Below are positions 1-11,039 of a DNA stretch of 64,000 nt, one piece after another. Within the stretch, counting starts at the first letter, position 1. Each line of letters begins with the position of its first letter. The DNA is from Geosiphon pyriformis. Its lineage: Eukaryota; Glomeromycota; Glomeromycetes; Archaeosporales; Geosiphonaceae. Made by a program: the position numbers and the translations under genes. The DNA lies in the NCBI GenBank assembly GCA_016748015.1, contig JAAOMT010000514.1:542924-606923 (forward strand), given 5' to 3'. The notes beneath the pieces are model-generated. The model saw only the letters and a program-made list of their open reading frames with translations. It made no database searches and was not told the origin of the DNA.

Positions 1-960
1 TAATCACTCTTCGAAATTGTTTTTGCAATATCAAACAAGAACTCTCTGAATCTGTTATGACTTATATTGGGAAATTCAACAAACTTCTCAGACAAATTTG
101 CCAACTTGAAACTAATGATTATTATTCTGATGCTTAAATTTTGGATCAATTTATCACTGGTTTAAAGGATAAACTAATTAAAAAGGTTTGCCCACATGTC
201 CCAAAAGATTTAAACTCTGTCATTCAGCATGCAAAGAGATATGAAATGGCCATAGAAGAAGCCAATTGTACAAAACTTGTGAACTTAGCCATTGGAGAAA
301 CCAGCTTAGCAGCTGAAGAGAAAATTGACCAACTTGCAAAAAAAGTTGAAAACTATTTTACCAACCAACAACAACAGCAACCCCAAAGATATCAACCACC
401 CCAAAGACAGAATCAAAACAACTTCACATCACCCTCTAATAACCAGCCTCAGAGTTGCCATTACTATGGAATTCCTGGCCACTGGAAAAAAGATTGCAGA
501 AAGCTACAACAAGACCAACAAAATAGGAGTAATCAACATTACCCTCCACCACAGCAATTTTATTATCAACCACCACCACCAGCTTACTATCCACAAAAAC
601 CCCAATATCAAAGTAACTATTATCAGCCTGCCCTACAGCCAATCCAACAGCAATACCAACAACCATCCACTCAACATTATCAAGTGTCTGCTCAAAGATT
701 AATCCTGCAAAATCAATTTACACCACAAAACTGATACCAAGTAAACAACAATAGAATCAATTCGAATAACCAATTAGTTCTCTGAAATCCAGCTTAGCCA
801 AGACCCACCCATTATTATACTCAACCTAGCTATCTTATAATACCTAAAGAACAGAATTTTCACTATACTGCGCTCTCAGAAGGTAGAGCTGCAGCACGAC
901 AACAAAACCCTTCCTATACTCCTACCACAATCTCACCAGCCAGAATTGCTGAAAACACTA
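1..960 (+). pseudogene. Copy A gag, C-terminal part
   Basis: This is the end of the gag region: the tail of the capsid-like domain (matching copy B near 32278-32460), then a zinc knuckle at about 456-498, then a long Gln/Asn/Pro/Tyr-rich tail. The knuckle reads C-H-Y-Y-G-I-P-G-H-W-K-K-D-C, so the second cysteine of the CX2CX4HX4C pattern is replaced by Tyr; copy B has Cys there. A TAA near 136 replaces CAA of copy B, and a TGA near 732 ends the open stretch. A keeps a gag segment of about 103 bp that B has lost. The role by family is nucleic-acid packaging in the virus-like particle. Confidence 0.85.
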
Positions 961-1526
961 ACCTTTCAGACATATTTCCTTTTGAGTTTGAAGCAAATAA
1001 GTCACCATTCCTGCTTAGCAATGTGGCTGCCAACAAACAAAAAGCAATTACTGCTATGTACACTAAAGCAGAAGTCAAAGGAAAGACAATTTGCTTGATC
1101 CTAAACAGTGGATCTGCCAGAAGCATCATCACCTACCAGTTAATGCAACAGTTAAAAAGAAATGTTGACCGACTAGCTCAAACAGTAATTGTTACTGCTG
1201 ATGGCATGAAAAAGACTCCAGTAGAAGAAATTGACAATTTTCCATTCACTCTTGATGGAATCACCATTCCAGTTAAAGTTTTTGTAATGGATGTGCCCCA
1301 GTATCAAGCTCTTATTGGAAATAATTGGCTTCAAAAAGCCAATGCTAATCTGAATTGGGAGACACAAGAGTTAACAATCTCCTATCAAGGACAACACACC
1401 CAAATACCTGCCACTTGTGGTACATTCAACAAACGCTCTGAAAAAGCCCCAGCTTTTGAATTCAAACCGGAAGAAGAAAAGCCCATCATTAAAACATTTA
1501 TGGCACTTGGATCAACCTCCAATTGA
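961..1526 (+). pseudogene. Copy A retropepsin (protease) domain
   Basis: The region follows gag in the same frame and continues to a TGA at 1524-1526. The family pattern is an aspartic protease that cleaves the polyprotein, with active site LDSG. Here the site reads L-I-L-N-S-G-S-A, so the catalytic Asp is Asn (one G-to-A change relative to copy B, which reads LILDSGSTGS). The second half of the fold (VIVTADG, then about 60 residues to a conserved tryptophan-containing segment) is preserved. The copy is therefore very likely inactive as a protease. Confidence 0.83.
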
Positions 1527-1586
1527 GCCAATGAAACTGAACAACAGTACTTTTCAACAAATAATTCTTTTGAAACAAAAGAACCA

Positions 1587-2830
1587 GTGACAACCAGATG
1601 GAATGTCCCCTATTCAAAACCAGAACCACAAAAACAACGCCCCTACATTCCACTCAAATGCAAGAACTGCCACAAGAAACTCTCCTCAATGAAAGTCTGC
1701 ATTTCACCTGAAGAAGAATATGAAAATCATACTTGTTATTACTACAAGACTTGCCATAGAGAACAATGGGGCCATCTAATAAAAAGAAGTGGAAAATGGG
1801 ATAACACCTCTTGTTTGAATTGTAGAGATATGCTACCAGAAGAATGCAATTGGATTGATGTAGCAATGAGAGGAGAAGTCTGTGATCAGATCTGCCAATA
1901 TGCTTTATCAATTTCAGAAAAAGTAAAAAGAGAAACACCCTTTAATACAGCATACAACAGTGCTTTCAACAAACTTTATCATTACTCCTATAATACTGAG
2001 ATGATTTTCAACCTAGCAATGACATTAATTAATGGAGCTACCAAAGAAGATGTCCATCAAATGAAGGAAGCAGAATACATTGAATACATCATAGAATTAG
2101 CTGGATTCAATTACGAAAATGAAGTAGAAGTCTACCACCAAATTGCAAGTCACATCTATTCAACCCAAGAAGCTCAAATTCAATGATTAGAGCAAATAAA
2201 CATTAGGCTATGTGAAGAATGCATTATGCCTTGTGATGAACAGTGGTGTCCTGAATGCTATGCTCTTAGCATTTCTCTGCCCAGTAAAAACAATGAGAAC
2301 AAAATTAAATTTGGAGAACTTGAAGCAACAAAAGAAATTGAAGCAACACTCATCTATCTTATCAAAAACCAGTCTGCCTTACAACTCAAATACTTTAACA
2401 ACAATGGACAAAGAATAAAACCTGAAAAAGCACATGAAATTGATGCTGGATATAACCTAAGATATCCAGACAAGGATACTTTCATTCTCAAACCCAAATC
2501 TCTCACAAAAATCAACCTCAAAATTACTCTCAAAATCCCGCCAGGAGCAATGATTCAAATCGCCTTCCGGTCCTCTCTAGCAAGCAAAGGAATCAATGTC
2601 AGAGGAGGAATAATCGATGCTGGATATACTGGTGACATAACAGTAATACTTCAAAACAAAACTGACAAGCCATTTAAGATTAAACATGCTGAGAAAATTG
2701 CCCAAGCCATTTATTTACCCTTAATCAACATTTTGGGTTTACAATTAGTCAAAGAGAACTATTAAGAAAAAGTGAAAAAGGAATCCAAGGTTTTGGTTCA
2801 ACTGGATAATTCACAGTTTCAGTAAACATA
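1587..2830 (+). pseudogene. Copy A cysteine-rich domain plus dUTPase domain
   Basis: The first about 230 residues carry paired cysteines: CKNC near 1660, CYYYKTC near 1732, CLNC near 1816, CDQIC near 1881 and a cluster C-E-E-C...C...C-P-E-C near 2215-2260. A helical stretch (AYNSAFNKLYHYSY) lies between them. The dUTPase (hydrolyses dUTP to dUMP) then shows motif 1 EIDAGYNLRY near 2437, motif 2 RSSLASKG near 2571, motif 3 GGIIDAGYTGDI near 2605, motif 4 EKIAQAIYLPL near 2690 and motif 5 GIQGFGSTG near 2785. The motif 3 Asp and Tyr are intact. A TGA at 2184-2186 and a 4-nt loss near 2765, just before motif 5, break the frame. Confidence 0.85.
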
Positions 2831-4648
2831 GCCCTCAATGAACAGAAAGAATCTTACCAGATTTTACAACTTCCACAACCAATTACCATTTCACCCTTTG
2901 GAGAACACCCTGAAATTTATACTTGTAAAAAGCCAACAACCACACAACAAATTTTTGAATCCAATGAACAAATCTGCTTAGAATATAATATCTCAATCTC
3001 AAACATTTATATTCCAGAAAGAACAAAGAAAATCTGAGTTACTTTTTACAATCCCAACAATTTCCCCATAGTTTTATTAAATAACTTAGAAATTAGAGTT
3101 ATTCACAGTAATATCTTTCAACAAGAATTACCCCAAACAATCTCCGATTTCTCTGAAATTATTGGACATTTACTACCAAAAATCAATCCAAACACCAGTT
3201 CTAAAAACTATCATGTTGTTATAGAAAAACTATTTCGAATCAACATGGGACAACTTGAACCACAACAACAAAACCAGCTTAAAGAGCTAATTGCAGAATT
3301 TGCCAATATCTTTGCCAAAAACAACAATGACTTAGGAAGAACTGATTTGGTTCAACACCAAATCTATACAGGAGATGCCAAACCAAGGCAACAACAAGCC
3401 TACTGAGTTGCTCCAGAAAGTTACCAATTTATCCAAGAAGAAGTACAATGGATGCTTAACAATGGGCTTATTCAACTATTAATAAGTCCATGGGCCTTGC
3501 CTGTAGTTCTAGTTAAGAAGAAAAATGGAAAGATACAATTTTGTGTTGATTATCAACAACTCAACAGCGTCACCATGGGAGATGCCTACCCTCTTCCCCG
3601 AATTGATGATATGTTAAATGCCCTTGAAAAATCCAAATACTTTTCAACACTAGATCTAGAAAGCAGATACTGGCAAGTTGCCATGGATCCCAAAGATCAT
3701 CTCAAAACAGTCTTCACAACCCAAGGAGGAAACTACGAATTCAATATAATGCCTTTTGGATTATGCAATACACTAACAACATTTTAGAGATTAATGAATA
3801 TTGTGTACAAAAGAGTCTTTTGGAAGTCAGTAGTCATTTATCTTGACAATACTGATGTTTATTCTCTATCATTCTAATTATACTTAAAACACCTGTAAAA
3901 AGTATTTCAATGATTACAAAAAGCAAAACTGAAACTCAACATTGAAAAATGCTACTTTGGAAAAACAAGCTTGGCCTTTCTTGGTCATGTCGTTAGTAAA
4001 GATAGAATTAAACCAGACCCTAGAAAAATCAGCATTGTCAAAAACTTCAAAACTCCTCAAAACACTACAGAATTAAGAGGATTCATAGGGTTAGCCTCCT
4101 ACTATCGGAAGTTTATTAAAGGATTCTCAGAAATCACAAAATCTCTCAACCAGCTTACCACCAAAAACGTTGAATACAAATGGACTGCTAAATACCAAAA
4201 TGCATTTGAAATCCTCAAAGAAAAACTAACCACAGCTCCAATTCTTGCCTACCCAGATTTCAGCAACTGATTCCGGTTAGCAATGGATGCCTCTTATACT
4301 GTCTTTGGTGTCATCTTATCACAGTTAGATGACAATGGAAATGAGCGAATAATTGCTTATGCTAGCAAAACATTGAAGCCAGCTGAAAAGAACTACCCTG
4401 CAACAGAATTAGAAACTGCAACAGTAATCTGGGTCCTACATCATTTCAACCTTTATCTCAGACCCAAAGAATTTGATATTATCACTGATAATATTGGACT
4501 TAAATGGCTTCAAAACAAAAACACTTAGCTGAATACCAAACAAATCCAATGAACAAAATTTTTAGCCAACTACTGATACATTGTACATTACAAACCAGGA
4601 AAACTCCACACCAATGTTGATTGTCTCTCAAGAATGAGACAAAATTAG
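2831..4648 (+). pseudogene. Copy A linker, reverse transcriptase and RNase H
   Basis: A beta-rich linker (about 2831-3230) precedes the RT. RT landmarks are FCVDYQQLNSV (3540), FSTLDLESRYWQ (3645), MPFGLCN (3750) and the catalytic box, which reads YLDNTDVYS near 3838 in place of the usual YLDD. RNase H starts near 4283 with the first acidic site (MDAS), the glutamate in ATELE and the Asp in IITDN. The region is in frame 2, shifted from the upstream dUTPase by the 4-nt loss near 2765. It ends at the TAG at 4646-4648, a stop position shared by the other copies. Further in-frame stops, for example TAG near 3785, make the copy non-coding. Confidence 0.88.
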
Positions 4649-4694
4649 AACATAAAAACATCACCCATTTGAATTAACAACAAAACAACAAACA

Positions 4695-6080
4695 ATGAAC
4701 CCTGAAAACTACAACAATCTTAAACAATATCTGGAGACATTAACAATCCCAACAAATTGGTCCCCAGATGAAAAACATTGGTTACAACAACAAGCCAAAC
4801 AATACTTCTTACACAACAACATTATTTATTATCGAAACTTCAGAAACTCAGACAATCCACTCAGATTAATACAAGAACATAAAAAAGAAACCATTTTATA
4901 TAACATGTACTCAGACCTTTCATCAGCACACCTAGGAAAAGACAGCACCATCCAGAGAACACTAGCATATTATTTTTGGCCTCAAATGAGAAAAGACATT
5001 CATGAATATGTTAGGTCTTATGATAGTTGTCAAAGAAGAGAAGAAACTCACCCTACAGAATCTTTAAACCCAATCAAAGTTGGACAGCTGTTTGACCGAG
5101 TTGGTATTGATTTAGTCGGACCACTCCCTATCACAAACCAAGGAAACCATTATATTGCAGTAGCTGTAGACTATCTCACCAAATGGCTTGAAACCAGAGC
5201 CATTCAATGAGCAGATGCGAAATCAGTAACAAACTTCATCTATGAAGACATTATTTGTAGACATGGATGCCCAATAGAACTTTTATCTGATCAAAGAACA
5301 CATTTCATGAACAATTTAATCCAGGAAATTTGTGGACAATTTAATGTTAAGAGACCATTATCTTCACCCTACTATCCACAAACAAATGGACTTGTAGAAT
5401 GTTTCAACAGGACATTGTGTGAATCATTAGCCAAAGTCTCAATTAATTTTAAGCAAGAATGGGATCTCTTTATTCCATCAGTGTTACTGGCATATAGAAC
5501 ACTAAAACAAGATACCACAAAACACACACCATTTGATTTAACTTATGGAAAAACAGCAACATTACCAATTAGTTTTACTGTGGAAACATACCCAACACAA
5601 CCAATCAATAAAAACAATTTCCAAGAAACACTACAACAAAGAGCCTACACTCTGCTTAGCATGTTGAAAGGAAAACAATGAATAGCAGCCACCCATATTA
5701 AACACTTCCAAGCTTAACAAAAAGAATGGCATGATGACAAATTGCCTCCAGTTACCAATGGATTTAAAATTGGAAACAAAGTTTTCTTACACAGAACTAA
5801 AGCTGAAAAACAATGGAGTGGAAAATTTGAAAATAAATGGGATGAACCATTCTTTATTCATGAAGTCCTAGACAACAGATTATACAAGCTAAGACTTGAT
5901 GACAAAATCCTAGCAAAAGTTGCACATGAAAATCGTTTGAAACACTATAATTTCAGAAACAATCCTGAACTATTAATTCCACAAATTGGTACATATTTTC
6001 CTTTAATCAATCCTGAAGATATTTCCTGAAAATTAGAACCAATAGTTGTCATTAAACAACCTCCCAACTTGAACACTTAA
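4695..6080 (+). pseudogene. Copy A integrase ORF2
   Basis: The reading frame starts at ATG 4695, 46 nt after the RNase H stop, and ends at TAA 6078-6080. It spans 1386 nt, exactly the length of the same ORF in copy B. The N-terminal HHCC zinc region is present but one Cys is Tyr (SYDSC). The catalytic triad is visible: D in GIDLVGPL, D in LLSDQRTHF and E in NGLVECFNRT. The C-terminal part has the GPF/Y-type module (KWDEPFFIHEVL, with Gly changed to Glu). No chromodomain was seen. In-frame stops include TGA at 5208. Integrases of this family insert the cDNA into host DNA. Confidence 0.88.
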
Positions 6081-6202
6081 TTTAAATTTATTATTATAGT
6101 TATATCATTATAATTTAAAAACAATCTCACAAAAACAAAACAAAAATAACATAAAAACTCATACACCAAAAATAATTTCCTTTTATTTTCAAATCTCTTA
6201 TA

Positions 6203-6922
6203 ATGTTTATTCCTTAAAACATTCAACAATTATCCCAAAAACTAATGTTAGCTTTAAAAACAATACCCGAATTATCTATTACTGTTACTGAAAACCACAT
6301 TAATTATACCCAAACAGAAGTAGTCACAAATTTAGTCCCAAATGCACAAAAATATCACCCATATAAGAAAAACACAAGAAGTTATTCTGGAATTTACCTG
6401 TTAGAACTTCTAAAGCTTGCTTTAAGAGAAAACTTAATGCTCACTTCTATTAGTATTCTACCGAATGCTACTATTCAACAAAAACTTCAACTGTGTCTTA
6501 ATAAAGAAAACTATGACTATACTCCAATATATAGATATTTCTACATTGGAAAAACACTTCATGAACAAAAACGGGAGCTTACAGCAGCAAACCTCACAAA
6601 AGAAGCTATTCAAAAACAACTCCACAATGAATTCAAGACAACAGCTGGACCTACAAACAGTCATTATAAACTAAGAGCTGCTTTTAGCCTTTATAACCTA
6701 TTCTACACCTGTAAAAACGTTCTACAAAACCCAATTTTACAGTCTTTGAAGATTCAATATATTGGAAAGCTCACAGAACTGAAATTTTAACAATTTTCAG
6801 ATCAAATTTCTTCAATAATTTTGGATTATTATCTGGAAATTACAGACAGTACTTGGACTTCAATAGAGTTCAGTCTTGAGGAGGAGGTTATGTTACCAGA
6901 CAAAATTAGAGATATTGTTTAG
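6203..6922 (+). pseudogene. Copy A ORF3, unrecognised 3' ORF
   Basis: A third ORF follows integrase by 122 nt. Reading from ATG 6203 in one frame gives 240 codons including the stop at 6920-6922, the same length as in copy B. It runs through the polypurine tract (6878-6887, read as Glu-Glu-Glu-Val) and 32 nt into the LTR. In-frame stops at codon 5 (TAA for CAA) and at 6788 (TAA for CAA) break it. The product looks helical, Leu- and Lys-rich, without signal peptide or clear membrane segment, so it does not look like an envelope. No family was recognised. Confidence 0.72.
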
Positions 6923-7876
6923 CATGAAATTACTCTTATAAATCTTATCATTAATTAGCATATATTATCATTTTAAATTATCACTTATTACATTAGCAAA
7001 ATGTCCGAAATTATCATTTAATTAATAACCCAATTTGTACATAACACAAATGTAATCTAAGTGCGATGATCAATCATGCAATACCCCAAAATATGTAACA
7101 TTCAAAAGTTCACCAAAATTTGTAAAAATTTGCCGAAATAATTGATAGTTTACCAAAATATCTAATAGTTCACAGAAATAACTTGTAGTTTGCCAAAATG
7201 TATCTTTAGTTCAGTGAAATTGTAGAAAAGAGCAAAGTTCAAGTTTATAGAATAGTGTTACGACAAGTTGTATAAAAGAAGAGCTTTTCTCTTCGAGAAA
7301 ATGTATCTTACTTCAGATTTAATAATTAGAATCATCTTTTATACACAAAAACAAAATAAATATCAAATAAATTTGAAAAGCCAAATTCTTAAATTATTTT
7401 CCTTGAAATTAACCAATTCCTACTAACAGTTTGAAATTGATTAGCTACCAATTTCAGTAGACTGTTAAAGCACTTCCAGGCCTGAATCCAAAATGACTTC
7501 CATAAATCATCAGTTTTACTTTTTCTTTTACATTTCTTTTATTCTCTTTCTTTTCTTATTATAAATCATTTGAGTATTCTACAGACAAGAATTTCTGTAG
7601 AAGAGTTGACTTTTACAGCAAAGTAACTACACATTTTTAGTGAGCTTCCAGATGAGCAATTCCTGGAAAAGAGTTGACATTTACTACAACATAATTATAC
7701 AAAGTAACTAGCACAGAATTGGCCATTCTACTTATAAGCCCAGCAGTTCAAATTATAGGAAATAATTTGAAGATAAATTCAGTTATCAGAGGTTTAAACA
7801 CTTCCCATAATTATGAATTAACAGTATTACAACAAACTTACAAGAGCTAAGAAGAGACCAAAAACCTCCAGTAACA
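6891..7876 (+). repeat. Family 1 LTR, copy A 3' LTR (986 bp)
   Basis: It starts TGTTACCAGAC and ends CAGTAACA, with TG...CA termini and an inverted TGTTAC/GTAACA end. It aligns along its length with the B LTRs and with 44195-45174. Inside are several degenerate copies of a motif like agttcgCCGAAAT (about 7110-7210), a TATA-like TATAAAAG near 7272, and an AATAAA-type signal in the A-rich zone near 7355. The purine tract GAGGAGGAGG lies 3 nt upstream. Confidence 0.92.
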
Positions 7877-9090
7877 CCAACAACAACAGCAGCAACAACC
7901 ACAAAAATATTAGCCACCACAATGATAAAACCAAAACAACTACTCATCATCATCAAACAGTCAAAACCAAAGTTGTTATTATTGTGAGATTTTAAGACAT
8001 TAGAAATGAGATTGCAGAAAGCTACAAAAAAACCAACAAAACAAGAGTAATTAGCATTACTCTTTAACACAGCAATCTCATTACCAGCCTATTATTCTTC
8101 AAGATCCCACCAACAGAACAACTAATATCAGTCTGCTTCACAGCAGCAATATCAACAACCTCTACCAATTCAATAGTATCAACAGCCACTTACACAACAA
8201 TACCAAGTACTTGCCCAAAGATTGGTTCAACAAAACCAATTCATATCTCAAAATCAATTTCAAAATAACAACAACAGAATCAACCCAAACAACCAGTTGG
8301 TTTCCTGAAATTCTGGTCAGCAAAGACCCAATCACTATCACACTCAACCCAGTTATCTTACAATACCTGAAGAATCGGATTTTCAATAAACTGCACTTTT
8401 TGAAAGTAAAGTTGCAGCACTAAGATCAAACCCTTCCAACAATATTATTTCACCAGCCCAAATTGCCCAAAATGCCAACCTTTTAGATATATTCCCATTC
8501 GAATTTGAAGCAAATGAATTATTATTCTTGTTTAGCAATGCAGCAGTCAATAAACAAAAAGCAATTACAGCTATGTATACAGAAGCTGAAGTAAAAAAAA
8601 AACCAATTTGGTTAATCTTAGACAGTAAATCAGCTGGAAATATTATTACCTATCAGTTAATGCAACAGCTTCAAAGAACTGTTAACAGACCAGCCCAAAC
8701 TGTAATTGTTACTGCAAATGGTATAAAAAAGACACCAGTAGAAGAAATTGACAATTTCCCATTTACTATTAATGAAATCATCATTCTAATTAAAGTTCTA
8801 GTCATAAATGCGCCCCAATACCAAGCTTTTGTTGGAAATGATTGACTTCTCAAGGCCAATACAAATTTAGATTGGGAAACCCAGAAATTGAAGATTTTAT
8901 ACCAAGAACAATACACTAGAGTACTTGCTATCTGTGGTACTTTTAATAAGAAAACTGAAAAAGCCCTAGTATTCAAATTTGAAGAAAAAAAAGAACTACC
9001 AGTCACTGAAACTTTTATGGCTCTTGGATTAACATCCAATTGGGCTGAGAAAACAGAACAAGAAATTTTTGAAAAGACCAAAAGATGAAA
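7877..9090 (+). pseudogene. Copy A2 gag C-terminus and protease
   Basis: The gag tail is Gln/Asn-rich and contains a damaged zinc knuckle (CYYCEILRH near 7975). The protease follows in frame 2, from about 8470. Its active site reads LILDSKSAGN near 8614, so the Asp is kept but the invariant Gly of DSG is Lys. Downstream the pattern VIVTANG and a long C-terminal part align residue by residue with copies A and B. Stops at 8843 (TGA for TGG) and 9086 (TGA) interrupt it. Confidence 0.82.
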
Positions 9091-11039
9091 TGTAGTTAGA
9101 TATTCTACATCAAAACTACGAAAACAACCATTTTACATCCCACTTAAATGCAGAGATTGCAAGAAAAAACTTTCATCAATGAAAGCATGTATTTTTCCAA
9201 AAGAGAAATATGAAACTCACATCTGCTACTTTTGCAAAACATGTTATAAAAAACGATTTGGATACCCAAAGAGATATAAAAAATGAGACAACACTTCTTG
9301 TTTCACATGTAGAGATATGCTACGCAACTGAATTGATGTTGTAATGAGAGGAGAAATATATGATCAAACCTGTCAATATGCTCTATCAATTTCAGAAAAA
9401 GTTAGAAGAGAAACATTATTTGATGCAGCATACAACAGTGCTTCCAATAAACTTTACTACTACTTTCATGATGCTGAAATGATTTTTGACTTAGCAATAG
9501 CATTAATTAATAGAGCCATCCAAGAAAATGTCTATCAAATGAAAAAAGCTGAATATATTGAGTATACCATAGAATTAGCTGGATTTAATTATAAAGATGA
9601 AGTAGAAATCTACCACCAAATTGCAAGTCATACATATCCAACCAAAGAAGCTCAAATTCAATGATTAGAGCAAATGAACATTCAATTATGTGAAAAATGT
9701 ATTATGCTTTGTGATAATCAATAGTTTTTAGAATACTATGCTCTTAGCATTTCGCTGCCAAATGAGAATGATAAAAATGAAATCGAATTTAGAGTATCTA
9801 AACTGGTAGAAAAACTACCAACCACTCCCATCTATCTTCTTGAAAATCAACCACCTCTACAACTTAAATATTTTGACAACCATGGCCAAGAAATTAGATC
9901 AGAAAAAGCACATAAAATTGATGCTAAATATGATCTAAGATATCCAGAAAAAGATACTTTGGTTCTCCAATCAAAGTCTTTGACAAAAATCAATCTCAAA
10001 ATTGCTCTTGAAATTCCACCTGGAGCAATGATTCAAATTGCATCCAGATCATCATTGGCAAGCAAAAGAATTAATGTTAGAGGAAAAATCATAGATGCAG
10101 GATATACTAGAAACATTACCATTATATTGCAGAATGAAACAGACAAATCATTCAGAATTGAACATGCCAAAAAGATTGCTTAAGCAATTTACCTATTTTT
10201 AATCAACATTTTGGGTCTACAATCAGTTAACAACAGAGAACAATTGGGAAAAAGTGAAAGAGGAATACAAAATTTTGGTTCAACTAGACGATTTACAGTG
10301 CCAGTAAACATAGCTCTCAATGCACAAAATGAATTCTACCAGATTCTTTAACTTCCCCAACCAATTACCATTTTACTTTTTAGAAAACATCAAGAAATTT
10401 ACATTTGCTTAAAACCTACTACCACCCAACAAATCTTTGAGTCCAATGAACAAATTTTTTTAAAGAATGAAATCTCAATCCCAAATGTTTATAATTTCAA
10501 AGAAATAAAAAAATTTTGAGTTACTTTTTACAACTCCAATAAATACTCTATTGTCTTATTGAATAAATTAGAAATTGGAATAATATACAGCAATATCTTT
10601 CAAATTGTGTTTAATTTTATCGAAATTATAAAACATACATTACTTTCAAATCCAAACATTATTTTTACCATTAAAAACTACCATCTTTTGGAAGAAAAAC
10701 TCTCTTAAATCAACATGGATTCCTTAGAATCCCAACAACAAAGACAATTGAAATAGCTAATAGCTGAATTTGCAGATATATTTGCAAAAAACAACAATAA
10801 TCTTGAAAAAACTGATATTGTTCAACATCAGATCTACACAGAAGATGCTCCACCAAAATAACAACAAGCCTATTAAGTTTCACCTACTAGCCACCAATTT
10901 ATCAAAGAAGAGGTCCAAAGAATGTTCAATAACGGATTGATTCAACCATTAAGAAGTCCTTGGGCCTCACCAGTAGTACTTGTTAAAAAAAAAACAGAAA
11001 AATCAGATTCTGTGTAAATTATTGTTACCTCAACAGCAT
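9091..11039 (+). pseudogene. Copy A2 cysteine-rich domain, dUTPase and N-terminal RT
   Basis: The cysteine pairs CRDCKKK (9150), CYFCKTC (9225), CFTCRDM (9300) and CEKCIMLC (9690) repeat the pattern of copy A, with the last pair lost. The dUTPase keeps motif 1 (KIDAKYDLRYP), motif 2 (RSSLASKR), motif 3 (KIIDAGYTRNI), motif 4 (KKIA then stop, AIYLF) and motif 5 (GIQNFGSTRR). The frame is the same from gag through the dUTPase. The RT starts near 10720 and is cut at 11039 by element D in the sequence for Tyr-x-x-Leu-Asn-Ser. Confidence 0.82.

Larger units (their letters stand above)
1..7876 (+). mobile_element. Family 1 Ty3/gypsy-type retrotransposon, copy A (5' part outside window)
   Basis: The order gag, protease, cysteine-rich domain, dUTPase, reverse transcriptase, RNase H, integrase, ORF3 and LTR can be read from left to right. 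The 5' LTR and the first part of gag lie left of the window. The 3' LTR ends at 7876 and is followed at once by the middle of another family 1 gag (copy A2), so A appears to be inserted in A2. The left junction is outside the window and its target duplication cannot be checked. Reading frames are interrupted by stops that line up with sense codons in copy B. Confidence 0.93.
7877..11039 (+). mobile_element. Family 1 retrotransposon copy A2, left segment
   Basis: The segment begins inside gag at a Gln-rich run that matches copy A near 363 and ends inside the reverse transcriptase at CTCAACAGCAT. It resumes at 40932 after element D. It is more decayed than A or B: there are more stops, and an A-run near 10987 shifts the frame. 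It is older than A and D, both of which sit inside it. Confidence 0.9.

Noticed and set aside
436-666. Val/Gly-rich minus-strand frames opposite the gag tail (also 32554-32790 and 21221-21544)
   Set aside because: They are mirror images of the Gln/Asn/Tyr repeats of gag on the plus strand.
2400-2830. dUTPase as a captured host gene or a separate gene
   Set aside because: It is in the ORF1 frame between protease and RT in all copies and in two families, so it is an old part of the element.
6203-6922. ORF3 as a retroviral-type envelope gene
   Set aside because: No signal peptide, no transmembrane segment and no cysteine pattern was seen in any copy.
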